Below, one piece after another: positions 26,849 through 35,894 of a stretch of 64,000 nucleotides of DNA. A program made the position numbers and the translations under genes. Numbering within the stretch: the stretch's first letter is position 1; every line of letters starts with the position of its first letter. The DNA comes from an uncultured Bacteroidales bacterium. GTDB lineage: Bacteria; Bacteroidota; Bacteroidia; Bacteroidales; UBA932. The stretch lies in contig CALUTU010000010.1 in NCBI GenBank assembly GCA_944323785.1, positions 1-64,000 on the forward strand, written 5' to 3'. Below the pieces are notes generated by a model that was given only the letters and a program-made list of their open reading frames with translations, made no database searches and was not told the DNA's origin.

Positions 26849-27298
26849 TTATAAATCAGTAATCTTTTCGCAGTATACGCACTGCAACTGTATCTCAGAG
26901 CCTTTTACTATGGTCCTGAACCTTGTCGGGATATCTTCGTGGTTGGTCACGCACATGGGGTTGATGCACTTGACTATGCCGCAGATGGTCTCAGGGATGG
27001 TCAGCAGCCGTTTTTCAACTACTTTGAAGTCCCGTATGATGTTCACGCTGGCGTTGGGGGCGATGAGGGCTATCTTGTTCAACTCGTCGTCCCTGAAGAA
27101 TCTTTCGGATATCTTGATGATGCCCTTGCGGCCCATGGACTTGCTGTCCAGATTGACCCCGAATGTGACCGGATGCTCGGATCCGCTCAGACCGAGGATG
27201 TCTATTACCTTGAATACCTGGCAACTGGGGATGTGATCCAGAACGGTGCCGTTCTTTATCGCGCTTACTTTGAGTTGTCTGTCGTCGTTTCTTTCCAT
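26849..27298 (-). CDS. pyrI: aspartate carbamoyltransferase regulatory subunit
   Basis: The regulatory chain of aspartate transcarbamoylase; it binds nucleotide effectors and holds the catalytic trimers together. The 149-residue protein has an N-terminal allosteric domain (KVSAIKNGTVLDHIPS) and a C-terminal zinc domain with all four cysteines: C111, C116, C140 and C143 (CINPMC and CVYC). It follows pyrB by 12 bases on the minus strand. Allosteric control of pyrimidine synthesis by CTP/ATP is therefore expected. Confidence 0.96.
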   Translation of the reverse strand: MERNDDRQLKVSAIKNGTVLDHIPSCQVFKVIDILGLSGSEHPVTFGVNLDSKSMGRKGIIKISERFFRDDELNKIALIAPNASVNIIRDFKVVEKRLLTIPETICGIVKCINPMCVTNHEDIPTRFRTIVKGSEIQLQCVYCEKITDL

Positions 27299-27310
27299 AA
27301 GGCTGTCCTC

Positions 27311-28216
27311 CTATCTTTTACCGAGTAAGTATGAGATGATGGCCATGCGGACGTACATTCCGTTCTCGGCCTGCTTGAAATACCATGCGTAGGGCGTGTC
27401 GTCCACGTCCGTGGATATCTCCTGCAGTCTGGGCAGGGGATGAAGTATCTTCATGTTCGGACGCACGTCAGAAAGCATGGACGCATTGAGGCTGTATACA
27501 TTCTTGACTTTCTCGTATTCCACTGGGTCGGTGAACCGCTCCTGCTGGATGCGGGTCATGTACAGGATGTCCGTGCTGTCCAGATATTCCCGCAGGTCGG
27601 CAGTCTCCTTATAGGGGATGCCCTTGCTGTCCATGAAGTCGCGGTACTCCTGAGGCAGCTTCAGCTCGTCCGGAGCGGTGAACTCGAACTCAGGGGAGAA
27701 GTGGCTCATGGCCTGGAGCAGGGAGTGTACGGTTCTGCCGTACTTGAGGTCGCCCACCATGTTGATATTGATGTGGTCCAGACGGCCCTGGGTCTGTCTG
27801 ATGGTGTACAGGTCCAGCAGGGTCTGGGTGGGGTGCTGGTTGGCTCCGTCGCCGGCGTTGATGACGGGCACTGAGGCAACCTCCGAGGCATAGCGTGCGC
27901 TGCCCTCCAGGGGATGCCGCATAACTATCAGGTCTACATAGTTGGATACCATCTTGATGGTGTCCTTCAGGCTCTCACCCTTGCGGATACTGGTGTTGGC
28001 CGCGTCAGAGAAGCCGATGACTCTGGCACCAAGCCGGTTGGCCGCAGTCTCGAAGCTCAGCCTGGTTCTGGTGGACGGCTCGAAGAAGATGCAGGCCACG
28101 ACCTTGTCGCTCAGAAAAGTCTGGGACTTGTTGTGCTCCATCTCCTCGGCTACATCGAGGATGTGCAGTATCTCCTCTTTGGTGAAGTCCTGAATGGATA
28201 TTAAACTTTTAGGCAT
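27311..28216 (-). CDS. pyrB: aspartate carbamoyltransferase catalytic subunit
   Basis: Condenses carbamoyl phosphate and aspartate to N-carbamoyl-L-aspartate, the committed step of pyrimidine synthesis. The 301-residue protein has the carbamoyl-phosphate loop [12 protein letters not shown] (STRTR at 48-52), the GANQHPTQ motif (HPTQ 128-131) and the aspartate-side HPLPRLQEI near the C-terminus. It is flanked by yigZ upstream (12-base gap) and pyrI downstream (12-base gap), forming one minus-strand operon. Confidence 0.97.
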   Translation of the reverse strand: MPKSLISIQDFTKEEILHILDVAEEMEHNKSQTFLSDKVVACIFFEPSTRTRLSFETAANRLGARVIGFSDAANTSIRKGESLKDTIKMVSNYVDLIVMRHPLEGSARYASEVASVPVINAGDGANQHPTQTLLDLYTIRQTQGRLDHININMVGDLKYGRTVHSLLQAMSHFSPEFEFTAPDELKLPQEYRDFMDSKGIPYKETADLREYLDSTDILYMTRIQQERFTDPVEYEKVKNVYSLNASMLSDVRPNMKILHPLPRLQEISTDVDDTPYAWYFKQAENGMYVRMAIISYLLGKR

Positions 28217-28228
28217 ATATCATTTATA

Positions 28229-28840
28229 TTATATGTGTTCCACTTTGGCCTCGGCATCGGTCATGCGCTGGACGAACCGGTCCGAGTCGCGGAGTCGTAC
28301 GCTCATCTCCAGGCGGCATTCGTTCCCTGTATCGAACCTGGAGGGGGACAGGCCCATGTCCTTCATCACCTTCATTACCCGGTCCATACCGGTGTAGTCA
28401 AATGTCACCGCAAAGGTCTCGGTTGCGGTTTTCTCCACTATCCTGCCGTGGGCTACCGCATCAGCGGCCGCGCTCCGGTAGGCGTTGATCAGACCTGGTA
28501 CTCCGAGTTTTATGCCTCCGAAGTAACGGACGACCACGATCAGTATGTCACTCAGTCCGGCCGACTGTATCTGCCCGAATATCGGCCTGCCGGCAGTGGA
28601 CGAAGGCTCTCCGTCATCGTTCATCCTCCACACATTGCCCTCAAGCCCGAGCCTGTACGCATAGCAGTGATGCCGCGCATCGTAGTATTCTTTCCGTATC
28701 CGCTCCAGATGCTGTTTTATCTCCTCTTCCGATGTCACCGGATATGCAAAAGCGAGAAACTTGCTGCCTTTCTCCTTATACAGCCCCTCCGACGGGGCCT
28801 CCAGGCTCTTGAAAGTGTCGTTTCTCTCCTGTGTATCCAT
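28229..28840 (-). CDS. YigZ/IMPACT family protein (UPF0029)
   Basis: A 203-residue cytoplasmic protein of the YigZ/IMPACT family. The N-terminal domain contains EKGSKFLAFAYPV, ARHHCYAYRLG, DDGEPSSTAGRPI and VVVRYFGGIKLG, all hallmarks of the family. The smaller C-terminal RNA-binding-like domain begins near residue 137. Eukaryotic IMPACT modulates the Gcn2 stress kinase; the bacterial role is uncertain but may involve translation or RNA. It is the first gene of the pyrBI operon. Confidence 0.9.
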   Translation of the reverse strand: MDTQERNDTFKSLEAPSEGLYKEKGSKFLAFAYPVTSEEEIKQHLERIRKEYYDARHHCYAYRLGLEGNVWRMNDDGEPSSTAGRPIFGQIQSAGLSDILIVVVRYFGGIKLGVPGLINAYRSAAADAVAHGRIVEKTATETFAVTFDYTGMDRVMKVMKDMGLSPSRFDTGNECRLEMSVRLRDSDRFVQRMTDAEAKVEHI

Positions 28841-28897
28841 GTCTGTCCGTTTGAGCCCCTAAGTTAGGCAAAAAAGGCGGATGAGCCTAAAATTTTT

Positions 28898-28905
28898 TAT
28901 CTTTG
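28898..28905 (+). promoter_or_regulatory. -7 box of the acyl-CoA reductase operon
   Basis: TATCTTTG followed by GGC lies 20 bases before the ATG at 28926, in the divergent gap facing the yigZ-pyrBI operon. Confidence 0.5.
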
Positions 28906-28925
28906 GGCTGTCAACTGATTGAAAA

Positions 28926-29960
28926 ATGCATAGAGGTCAATTTATAGAAAGGTATGCGGCTTTGGGGAGAAGGATTGAGGGGTGGCTGGAGGGGAAAGAG
29001 AAATGGCCGGAGCTGGATGCGGCGGTGGAACTTTCGGCGCGGGACAATGTGTTCTTCACGCCGTGGATGCAGTGCCGTGCCCTCGGAGCCCTGGCGGAAG
29101 GGATGCTGAGGGAGGACGTGCTGAGGAAGTGGCTGGAACAATATACTGTTCCAGGAGCGGCGGCATCGGGAAAGGTCTGCGGAGTGGTGGCGGCCGGCAA
29201 TATCCCGGCGGTAGCGTTTCACGATATCCTGTCGGTGCTGGCGGCGGGCTGGAAGCCGGTGGTCAAACTCTCATCGAAGGACCGGTATCTGCTGCCGGTG
29301 CTTTTCCCCGGAGTGGAGTTCTGTGACTCGACCGACGGTTGGACGCCTGATGCCCTGCTGACAATGGGAGGCGATGCCGCGGCGGCGTATTTTGAAACAT
29401 ATTTTCCTTATATCCCCAAAATCATCAGGGCCTCGCGGTTCAGCATGGCCGTGCTCACGGGAGATGAGGCCCGGGCCGGCCTGGAGGCTCTTGCAGAAGA
29501 CATGCTGCTGTACTACGGTATGGGCTGCCGCAGCGCGACATGCCTGCTGGTGCCGCAAGGGGACGATCTCTCAGGGGCAATGGCTGCTGCCGAAGCTTTC
29601 GCCCTTAGGCATTGGGAACGGCCAGGAAGGGACAATCACCGCAGGAACAGGGCTGTACTTACCCTGTCCGGAGAAGAGTTCCTGGACAGCGGCACCGTCA
29701 TTTTCCGTGACCTCAGACGGCTGATACCGGGAGCGTCGGAAGACATCAGCCTCTGCAGGCCGCTGGACATGAGCCTGCATGTGGGAGAGGTGTGGTATGT
29801 GGAATACCGCTCTGAAATGGAACTGGAAAAATTTATCGGAGCCAATGAGGACAGAATTCAAAAAATTATCCGTAACTTTGGCTATGCTCAGAGGCCTGCT
29901 CTGGACGACTGGCCGGACGGGGTCGATACTGTGGGTTTTCTGAGAGGAGTAAATAAATAA
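28926..29960 (+). CDS. acyl-CoA reductase, LuxC-like
   Basis: A 344-residue protein of the acyl-CoA reductase (LuxC) family, related to aldehyde dehydrogenases. Supporting segments are SARDNVFFTPWMQ, the nucleotide-loop-like CGVVAAGNIPAVAFHD, KLSSKDRYLLPVL, MGCRSATCLLVPQ with the expected active-site Cys, and NHRRNRAVL near the C-terminus. The family reduces fatty acyl groups to aldehydes, but its role in Bacteroidales is not settled. It heads a probable operon with the pRiA4b-ORF3-like gene 5 bases downstream. Confidence 0.8.
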   Translation: MHRGQFIERYAALGRRIEGWLEGKEKWPELDAAVELSARDNVFFTPWMQCRALGALAEGMLREDVLRKWLEQYTVPGAAASGKVCGVVAAGNIPAVAFHDILSVLAAGWKPVVKLSSKDRYLLPVLFPGVEFCDSTDGWTPDALLTMGGDAAAAYFETYFPYIPKIIRASRFSMAVLTGDEARAGLEALAEDMLLYYGMGCRSATCLLVPQGDDLSGAMAAAEAFALRHWERPGRDNHRRNRAVLTLSGEEFLDSGTVIFRDLRRLIPGASEDISLCRPLDMSLHVGEVWYVEYRSEMELEKFIGANEDRIQKIIRNFGYAQRPALDDWPDGVDTVGFLRGVNK

Positions 29961-29965
29961 AAGTT

Positions 29966-30466
29966 ATGACAGTATTCAGATACAAGGCGGTAATTCCCGG
30001 CAATAAGATATTCATGCGGGAATACGAGCTGGAGACCAGGATGAGTCTGTTCAAACTGCATGAGTTTCTGGACAGGGACCTGGGATTCTCTCCGGATCAG
30101 ATGACGATGTTCGAGACATTGTCGGGCAAGGGTGAGATAATGCGCAGGATCGGCCTGTTCGATTTCGGAGACGGCTCCATGGACAAGGTCTCCGTTGAGG
30201 ACGCTTTCAAGGACGGGGCGGCAGTCCGTTATGTGTACAATATGGGCAAGGGCCTGTCCCTGGAACTGCGTTTTGTGTCGGAGGCGGAATACAGTCCGAG
30301 GCGGTCCTATCCGGTGCTGGTGGCCGAGAAAGGCCGGAATCCGGACCAGTTCTCGTCAGTGTATGAGGACTACGAGGAGTTCTCTGGCGGCAGTCCGTCT
30401 CAGCCGGACGCTCAGGAAGAGGTCTTTGATGACGAGGAACTTCCCGAGGGGGAGGAAACGGTATAG
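29966..30466 (+). CDS. plasmid pRiA4b ORF3-like family protein
   Basis: A 166-residue soluble protein. The N-terminal beta-alpha pattern VFRYKAVIPGNKIFMREYEL, abbreviated VFRYKAVIPG, and SLFKLHEFLDRDLGF, with DFGD and a YVYNMGKGLSLEL strand, fit the PRiA4_ORF3/IS1096 TnpR-like family. That family occurs widely in chromosomes with no known function, despite its name. The last 30 residues are strongly acidic. It lies 5 bases from the gene before and from miaA after it, so it is likely co-expressed with miaA. No sign of a mobile element accompanies it. Confidence 0.75.
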   Translation: MTVFRYKAVIPGNKIFMREYELETRMSLFKLHEFLDRDLGFSPDQMTMFETLSGKGEIMRRIGLFDFGDGSMDKVSVEDAFKDGAAVRYVYNMGKGLSLELRFVSEAEYSPRRSYPVLVAEKGRNPDQFSSVYEDYEEFSGGSPSQPDAQEEVFDDEELPEGEETV

Positions 30467-30471
30467 ACCGG

Positions 30472-31308
30472 ATGGAGAAAACCCTGACACTAGTACTTGG
30501 TCCGACTGCGGTCGGCAAGACGGACTATGCCATAGAACTGGCAAAGGAATACGGCTCTCCGGTCATATCCTGCGATTCCAGGCAGATATTCAGGGAGATG
30601 CGTATAGGTACCGCCCCTCCGTCCGAAGAACAGCTCAGGGAAGTCAGGCATTATTTCATATTCAGTCACTCGGTGGCGGACCATTATTCGGCAGGCCGGT
30701 ATGAGCTGGAGGCCATGGCCCTGCTGTCCGGACTTTTCAAGGAGCACGACCGTCTGGTGATGGTGGGAGGCTCGGGTCTGTACGCCGATGCGGTCTGCTA
30801 TGGCTTTGATGATTTTCCGCCGGCGGATCAGGACTTGCGCAGAAAGTTGACGGAAAGGGCAATGAGTGAGGGAGTCGGTGCTCTTGCTGAGGAACTGCGG
30901 GAGCTGGATCCGGAGAGCTATGCCGCTATAGACTTGTCCAACCGTCAGCGGGTCGTAAGGGCTCTGGAAGTGACGCTCTCCACGGGACGTAAATTCTCCT
31001 CGTTCAAGACCAATCCTCAGAAGAAACGCTTTTTCAATGTGGAACGGAAAATCCTGACCATGCCCAGAGAAGAACTCTACGCCCGTATAGACCGCAGGGC
31101 CGAGAAGATGTTCGAGGCAGGACTGGTAGATGAGGTGCGCTCGCTGGCCGCATACCGCGACATGCCGGCTCTCCGGACTGTCGGTTACAGCGAGGTCTTT
31201 GATTATCTGGACGGCAATGTATCCCTGGACGAGGCGGTGGAACTGGTCAAGCGGAATACCCGCCGCTATGCCAAGCGGCAGATTACCTGGTTCAACAGAT
31301 ATCTTTAG
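30472..31308 (+). CDS. miaA: tRNA dimethylallyltransferase
   Basis: Transfers a dimethylallyl group to A37 of tRNAs reading codons that begin with U, improving reading-frame fidelity. The P-loop is GPTAVGKT (10-17). SCDSRQIFREMRIGTAPPS, shortened SCDSRQIFREM, is the substrate-site motif; VGGSGLYADAVCYG and NRQRVVRALEV follow. At 278 residues it is a little shorter than the usual 300-320 because the insertion domain is compact. It ends 6 bases from the convergent recQ stop with no terminator between. Confidence 0.94.
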   Translation: MEKTLTLVLGPTAVGKTDYAIELAKEYGSPVISCDSRQIFREMRIGTAPPSEEQLREVRHYFIFSHSVADHYSAGRYELEAMALLSGLFKEHDRLVMVGGSGLYADAVCYGFDDFPPADQDLRRKLTERAMSEGVGALAEELRELDPESYAAIDLSNRQRVVRALEVTLSTGRKFSSFKTNPQKKRFFNVERKILTMPREELYARIDRRAEKMFEAGLVDEVRSLAAYRDMPALRTVGYSEVFDYLDGNVSLDEAVELVKRNTRRYAKRQITWFNRYL

Positions 31309-31314
31309 CAGAGG

Positions 31315-33522
31315 TTAATTCGCGACTTCGGAGAGGAACTTGATACGTACCAGCCTTATCTCATCTTCCTGATAGTCCGGTCCCAGTTCCTTGACTGCGT
31401 CGGCTATTGAGTCTGTCTCGGCTTCTTCCTTGAAGTAGTCATAGATGTCTTCCACCTTGTCGTCATCCACAGCCTGCCTGATGTAATAATTGATGTCTAT
31501 CTTCGTGCCGGCTGCTACGATGGCCTCCAGTTCGTCCAGTATCTCGGAAAACTCCATGTCCCGGGCCTCCGCAATGTCCTCGAGAGGAATCTTGCGGTCA
31601 ATGCTCTGTATGATGTAGACCTTATTGGCCGACTTGTTGACTATGGATTTGACCACTATGTCATCAGGCCTCTGTATGTCATTCTCCTCTACGTATTTGG
31701 CGATAAGATTGATGAACTCCTTGCCGAATTTGCGGGCCTTGCCCTCTCCTACGCCCTGACAGTTCTTGAGTTCGTCCAGGGTGATGGGATAGTGTATGGA
31801 CATATCCTCCAGGGAAGGGTCCGTAAAAATCACGAATCCCGGCAGTTTCAGCTTTCTGGACATATCCTTGCGCAGGTCCTTGAGCATCGCGAACAGCGCC
31901 GGGTCTCCGACTCCGCCGCCGTGCCTTACGGCTGATATGGCCGCCGAATCCTCGTCCTCCTCCTCGTCTCCGTCGGCGAACTCCCTGTCCTCGGCCATCA
32001 TGACCGAGTGGGGATGCTCCAGAAATTCCTTGCCCTCAGGAGTTATGGATATCAGTCCGTACTGTTCCAGATCCTTGTGCAGGAAATGCATGACTACTGC
32101 CTGCCGGATAATGGCAATCCAGAACCTGACGCCCTTGTCCTTGCCCATGCCGAAGAACTCGCTGAGATGGTGCTTGTAGGACTTTATTATGGAGTTGGTC
32201 TCTCCGGCAAGTATATTGGCCAGATGGTCCACTTTGAAATTCTCTTTCATGGAGTCCACCAGTTCCAGTACTGTCGCCAGATATTCCTGGCCCTCAAAGA
32301 GCTTTTTCGGGTGCAGGCAGTTGTCGCAGTTGCCGCAGTTCTCCTGGGTGTAGTCTTCTCCGAAATAGTTGAGCAGAATCTTTCTCCGGCACCGGTTGGA
32401 CTCGGCGTAGGCTACGGTCTCCAGCAGCAGCTGCTTTCCTATCTCCTGCTCGGACAGAGGCTTGCCCTGCATGAATTTCTCCAGTTTCAGGATGTCCTTG
32501 TAGCTGTAGAATGTGATGCATTTGCCTTCCTTTCCGTCCCTGCCGGCGCGTCCGGTCTCCTGGTAGTAGCCCTCGAGGCTCTTGGGGATGTCATAGTGAA
32601 TCACGAACCGCACGTCAGGTTTGTCTATACCCATGCCGAAGGCTATGGTCGCCACTATGACGTCCACCTCCTCCATGAGGAACATGTCCTGGTTCTTGGC
32701 CCTGGTGGCGGCGTCCATGCCGGCGTGATAGGGCAGGGCCTTGATGCCGTTGACATTGAGGAACTCGGCTATTTCCTCTGTCTTTTTCCTGCTGAGGCAG
32801 TAGATGATGCCGGACTTGCCCTCATTCTCCTTGATGAAGCGGATCATCTCTTTCTTTACATTGACCTTGTCGCGGACCTCATAGTAGAGATTGGGCCGGT
32901 TGAAAGAGCTCTTGAACACCTTTGCGTCCATCATGCAGAGATTCTTCTGTATGTCCGCCTGAACTTTCGGGGTGGCGGTGGCGGTGAGGGCTATTATGGG
33001 TGCCGAGCCGAGCTCGTCCACGATACGGCGGATATGGCGGTATTCCGGACGGAAATCATGTCCCCATTCGGAGATACAGTGCGCCTCGTCTATGGCGTAG
33101 AACGAGATATGAATCTGCCTGAGAAGGGCTACCGTCTCATCCTTGGTCAGTGACTCCGGAGCCACGTACAGCAGCTTTGTCACGCCTGAGAGCAGGTCGT
33201 CCTTGACTTCCTGGATCTGAGCTTTATTGAGTGATGAGTTGAGGAAATGCGCTACTCCGTCCGAGCCTGAGATAAATCCCCTGATTGCATCCACCTGGTT
33301 CTTCATCAGGGCTATGAGCGGGGAAACGACGATGGCGGTACCCGGCATGAGCAGGGCCGGCAGCTGATAGCACATCGATTTGCCTCCGCCGGTAGGCATC
33401 AGGACAAATGCGTTGTTCCCCTCAATAAGATGTGTTATAATCTTTTCCTGTTCCCCTTTGAATGTATCAAAACCGAAAAACTTCTTTAAATTGGAGTGTA
33501 ATTCCTCTGAACTAATCTTCAT
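31315..33522 (-). CDS. recQ: ATP-dependent DNA helicase RecQ
   Basis: A 3'-5' DNA helicase for recombination repair and stalled forks. Counting from the ATG at 33522 (735 residues): Walker A PTGGGKS (43-49), DEAH box in YAIDEAHCISEWGHDFRP (145-148), motif VI QETGRAGRDG, then the RQC zinc module with CRRKILLNYFGEDYTQENC, shortened CRRKILLNYFGED, and CGNCDNC. An HRDC domain follows (LRKDMSRKLKLPGFVIF, abbreviated) with its helix-hairpin NCQGVGEGKARKFG, and an extra acidic C-terminal extension of about 120 residues. The frame is open upstream to 33615 but that region contains the divergent promoter. Confidence 0.94.
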   Translation of the reverse strand: MKISSEELHSNLKKFFGFDTFKGEQEKIITHLIEGNNAFVLMPTGGGKSMCYQLPALLMPGTAIVVSPLIALMKNQVDAIRGFISGSDGVAHFLNSSLNKAQIQEVKDDLLSGVTKLLYVAPESLTKDETVALLRQIHISFYAIDEAHCISEWGHDFRPEYRHIRRIVDELGSAPIIALTATATPKVQADIQKNLCMMDAKVFKSSFNRPNLYYEVRDKVNVKKEMIRFIKENEGKSGIIYCLSRKKTEEIAEFLNVNGIKALPYHAGMDAATRAKNQDMFLMEEVDVIVATIAFGMGIDKPDVRFVIHYDIPKSLEGYYQETGRAGRDGKEGKCITFYSYKDILKLEKFMQGKPLSEQEIGKQLLLETVAYAESNRCRRKILLNYFGEDYTQENCGNCDNCLHPKKLFEGQEYLATVLELVDSMKENFKVDHLANILAGETNSIIKSYKHHLSEFFGMGKDKGVRFWIAIIRQAVVMHFLHKDLEQYGLISITPEGKEFLEHPHSVMMAEDREFADGDEEEDEDSAAISAVRHGGGVGDPALFAMLKDLRKDMSRKLKLPGFVIFTDPSLEDMSIHYPITLDELKNCQGVGEGKARKFGKEFINLIAKYVEENDIQRPDDIVVKSIVNKSANKVYIIQSIDRKIPLEDIAEARDMEFSEILDELEAIVAAGTKIDINYYIRQAVDDDKVEDIYDYFKEEAETDSIADAVKELGPDYQEDEIRLVRIKFLSEVAN

Positions 33523-33528
33523 ATTTAT

Positions 33529-33536
33529 TACCTTTG
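33529..33536 (+). promoter_or_regulatory. -7 box (TACCTTTG) of the agmatinase-like gene
   Basis: TACCTTTG ends 42 bases before the ATG at 33579. It lies only 6 bases outside the divergent recQ start. Confidence 0.5.
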
Positions 33537-33578
33537 CGCGTCTAAAATTACCGAAAAGTTTATTTTCTTGCAAAAAAA

Positions 33579-34637
33579 ATGAAAAATAATATCGAAAATT
33601 TGGAAAAAACATCATTTGACCCCGATGCGCCGGGGGTTGCCAACGGTAATTTCTTCGGACTGCCGTGCGGAGAGCAGGAGGCTGATACTGTGATAGTGCA
33701 GGTGCCCTGGGATGCTACCGTGTCCTATGGAAAGGGAACCGCCGACGGTCCGCAGGCGATGCTGGATGCATCTCTTCAGGTGGATCTGTTCGACGAGAGA
33801 TTCCCGGATGCGTTCCGGATGAAAGTCTGGACCCTTCCGGAAGAGCGGGGACTTCGGGAGCTGAACTGCAGGGCCAGAGGCGCGGCCGAGCAGGTAATCT
33901 CGGCTTTGGAACAGGGGCAGCCTCAGGAGTCTCTGACCGGACTTTGCGGAGAGGTGAACGCCTGTTCCGCTGAGTTGAACGCCTACGTGGAGGGTGTTTC
34001 GGAAAAATACCTGTCGGCGGGCAAGTCCGTGGTGTTGACCGGTGGGGAGCACAGTGTCCCCCTCGGGCTCATCAAGGCCCTTGCAAGAAGATATCCGGGT
34101 ATGGGCATCCTGCATATTGACGCGCATTCGGATACCAGGAATGCGTATGAGGGCTTTAAGTATTCCCATGCATCCATAATGTACAATGCGGCTGCCGAGG
34201 CTGAAGGATTGGGTCGCATTACTCAGGTAGCGGTCAGGGATTTCTGCTCCTCTGAACATTCCATGATGACCGGATCGGAACTTTTTGTGCCGTTTACGGA
34301 TTTCAATATAAAGGACAGGCTTTTCAGCGGGGAGTCATGGAAAAGCATCTGTCAGGACATTGTCTCGACCCTGCCTCAGGACGTTTATGTCAGTTTCGAT
34401 ATTGACGGACTGTCTCCTGAATACTGCCCCGGTACTGGAACTCCGGTGCCCGGGGGACTGACGTTCTCGCAGGCCGACTACCTATTATATTTATTGGCAA
34501 TGTCGGGAAGGAGGATAGTCGGAGCCGATCTGTGCGAGGTCGCTCCGGGAAGTCAGGGAGAATGGGATGCGAATGTCGGAGTCAGGATGCTTTTTAAACT
34601 CTTGCTGTGTTCGACGTACTCCCGTAAGAAAAAATGA
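33579..34637 (+). CDS. agmatinase/arginase-family ureohydrolase
   Basis: A manganese ureohydrolase that splits urea from agmatine or a related guanidino compound. The 352-residue protein has all metal ligands: His158 in GGEHSVP, Asp181, His183 and Asp185 in DAHSDTR, and Asp274 and Asp276 in SFDIDGLSP. The family motif is usually SxDxDxxDP, so the Ser before Pro is a mild deviation. The 35-residue N-terminal extension is common in Bacteroidota copies. Agmatine use would feed putrescine, but no polyamine gene is adjacent, so the substrate remains inferred. Confidence 0.87.
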   Translation: MKNNIENLEKTSFDPDAPGVANGNFFGLPCGEQEADTVIVQVPWDATVSYGKGTADGPQAMLDASLQVDLFDERFPDAFRMKVWTLPEERGLRELNCRARGAAEQVISALEQGQPQESLTGLCGEVNACSAELNAYVEGVSEKYLSAGKSVVLTGGEHSVPLGLIKALARRYPGMGILHIDAHSDTRNAYEGFKYSHASIMYNAAAEAEGLGRITQVAVRDFCSSEHSMMTGSELFVPFTDFNIKDRLFSGESWKSICQDIVSTLPQDVYVSFDIDGLSPEYCPGTGTPVPGGLTFSQADYLLYLLAMSGRRIVGADLCEVAPGSQGEWDANVGVRMLFKLLLCSTYSRKKK

Positions 34638-34670
34638 TTAAATTTGTCGGCTGCTAAACGAAATAGTACA

Positions 34671-35894
34671 ATGAAGCGGAATAAAGTCTATGTCCTGCGC
34701 CGGCGGGTGCTGATGCACAGGCTGCTCCACAGCGATATGACTGGCGGTGTGCTGCTCATGGCGTGTGCGGTGACAGCAGTGCTTGCCGCCAACATCCCGG
34801 CGATGGAAGGGCTGCACCGTCTGTGGGACACAGCGCTGACTGTATCGTTCGGAGACAACACTTTGAGCATGCCGCTGAGAACATGGATAGACGATGTCCT
34901 GATGGCGGTATTTTTCTTTTCCGTAGGATTGGAGATAAAGAGGGAACTGCTTGTCGGAGAGCTTTCCACCAGAAAGAAAGCCATGCTTCCCATGTTCGCG
35001 GCGCTCGGCGGCATGATATTCCCTGCTGTCATCTATACTGTTTTCAATGCCGGAACGCCTTCTTCCGGCGGATGGGGCATACCCATGGCTACGGACATAG
35101 CTTTTGCGATAGGCGTGCTCTCACTGCTGGGAACGCGCTGCCCTGTCGGATTGAAGGTGCTTCTGGTGGCTCTGGCAGTCGTGGACGATATCGGGGCCAT
35201 AATAGTGCTTGCGCTATTCTATCCCTCACATGATATTCATCTCATCTATCTGGTATATGCCGCGGTGACGGTTCTTGTCCTGCTGGCCGTCAATAAGGCT
35301 GGCATACGGTCTGTGCTGGTGTATTTGACTCTTGGCGTAGTGCTGTTTGTCTTTGTGTTCCGTTCGGGCATACATGCCACTATCGCTGGAGTGGTGCTGG
35401 CCATGACTATACCGGCCAGGACATCCAAAGGGGATGTCAGGACTTTCACCGGTCCGGACTCTCTGCTGTGCCGAATGGAGGCGGCCCTTCATCCGTGGGT
35501 CAATTTCCTCATTATGCCCCTTTTTGCGCTGGCCAATGCCGGAGTCATGATTGACCCGGAGTCTTTGGGCGGGCCGATGCCGGCGGTGATACCCGGTATT
35601 TTCTTCGGTCTGCTGTTCGGGAAGCCGCTTGGAATCCTTGCTTTCAGCTGGCTGGCGGTCAAGCTGGGCCTTGCCGGTCTGCCTGAGGGAACGAAATGGC
35701 GTCAGGTCCTTGCACTTGGCATATTGGGCGGGATCGGATTCACGATGTCAATATTTATCGATAACCTGGCATTTGCAGATACACGTCTGATAAATGCAGG
35801 GAAACTGGCCATACTTGCGACATCTTTTCTCGCGGCATGTGCCGGTCTGGCAGCACTGTATATGACAACCAACAAAACTAAATTAATAAAATGA
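34671..35894 (+). CDS. nhaA: Na+/H+ antiporter NhaA
   Basis: An inner-membrane antiporter that exports Na+ in exchange for H+ and controls internal pH. Starting at ATG 34671 it has 407 residues and 11-12 hydrophobic segments. Key sites are FFFSVGLEIKRELLVGEL, ATDIAFAIGVLSLLG (the conserved Asp of helix IV) and VVDDIGAIIVLALF (the adjacent aspartates that bind Na+). An open TTG nine codons earlier is unlikely. Its stop overlaps the FKBP start in ATGA, indicating coupled translation. Confidence 0.95.
   Translation: MKRNKVYVLRRRVLMHRLLHSDMTGGVLLMACAVTAVLAANIPAMEGLHRLWDTALTVSFGDNTLSMPLRTWIDDVLMAVFFFSVGLEIKRELLVGELSTRKKAMLPMFAALGGMIFPAVIYTVFNAGTPSSGGWGIPMATDIAFAIGVLSLLGTRCPVGLKVLLVALAVVDDIGAIIVLALFYPSHDIHLIYLVYAAVTVLVLLAVNKAGIRSVLVYLTLGVVLFVFVFRSGIHATIAGVVLAMTIPARTSKGDVRTFTGPDSLLCRMEAALHPWVNFLIMPLFALANAGVMIDPESLGGPMPAVIPGIFFGLLFGKPLGILAFSWLAVKLGLAGLPEGTKWRQVLALGILGGIGFTMSIFIDNLAFADTRLINAGKLAILATSFLAACAGLAALYMTTNKTKLIK

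Noticed and set aside
29966-30466. A mobile element, because the family is named after plasmid and IS genes
   Set aside because: There are no inverted repeats, no transposase and tight operon spacing with miaA; this is a chromosomal family member.
32008-33153. A 381-codon open frame on the plus strand
   Set aside because: It is antisense to the recQ helicase core, whose motifs are unmistakable.
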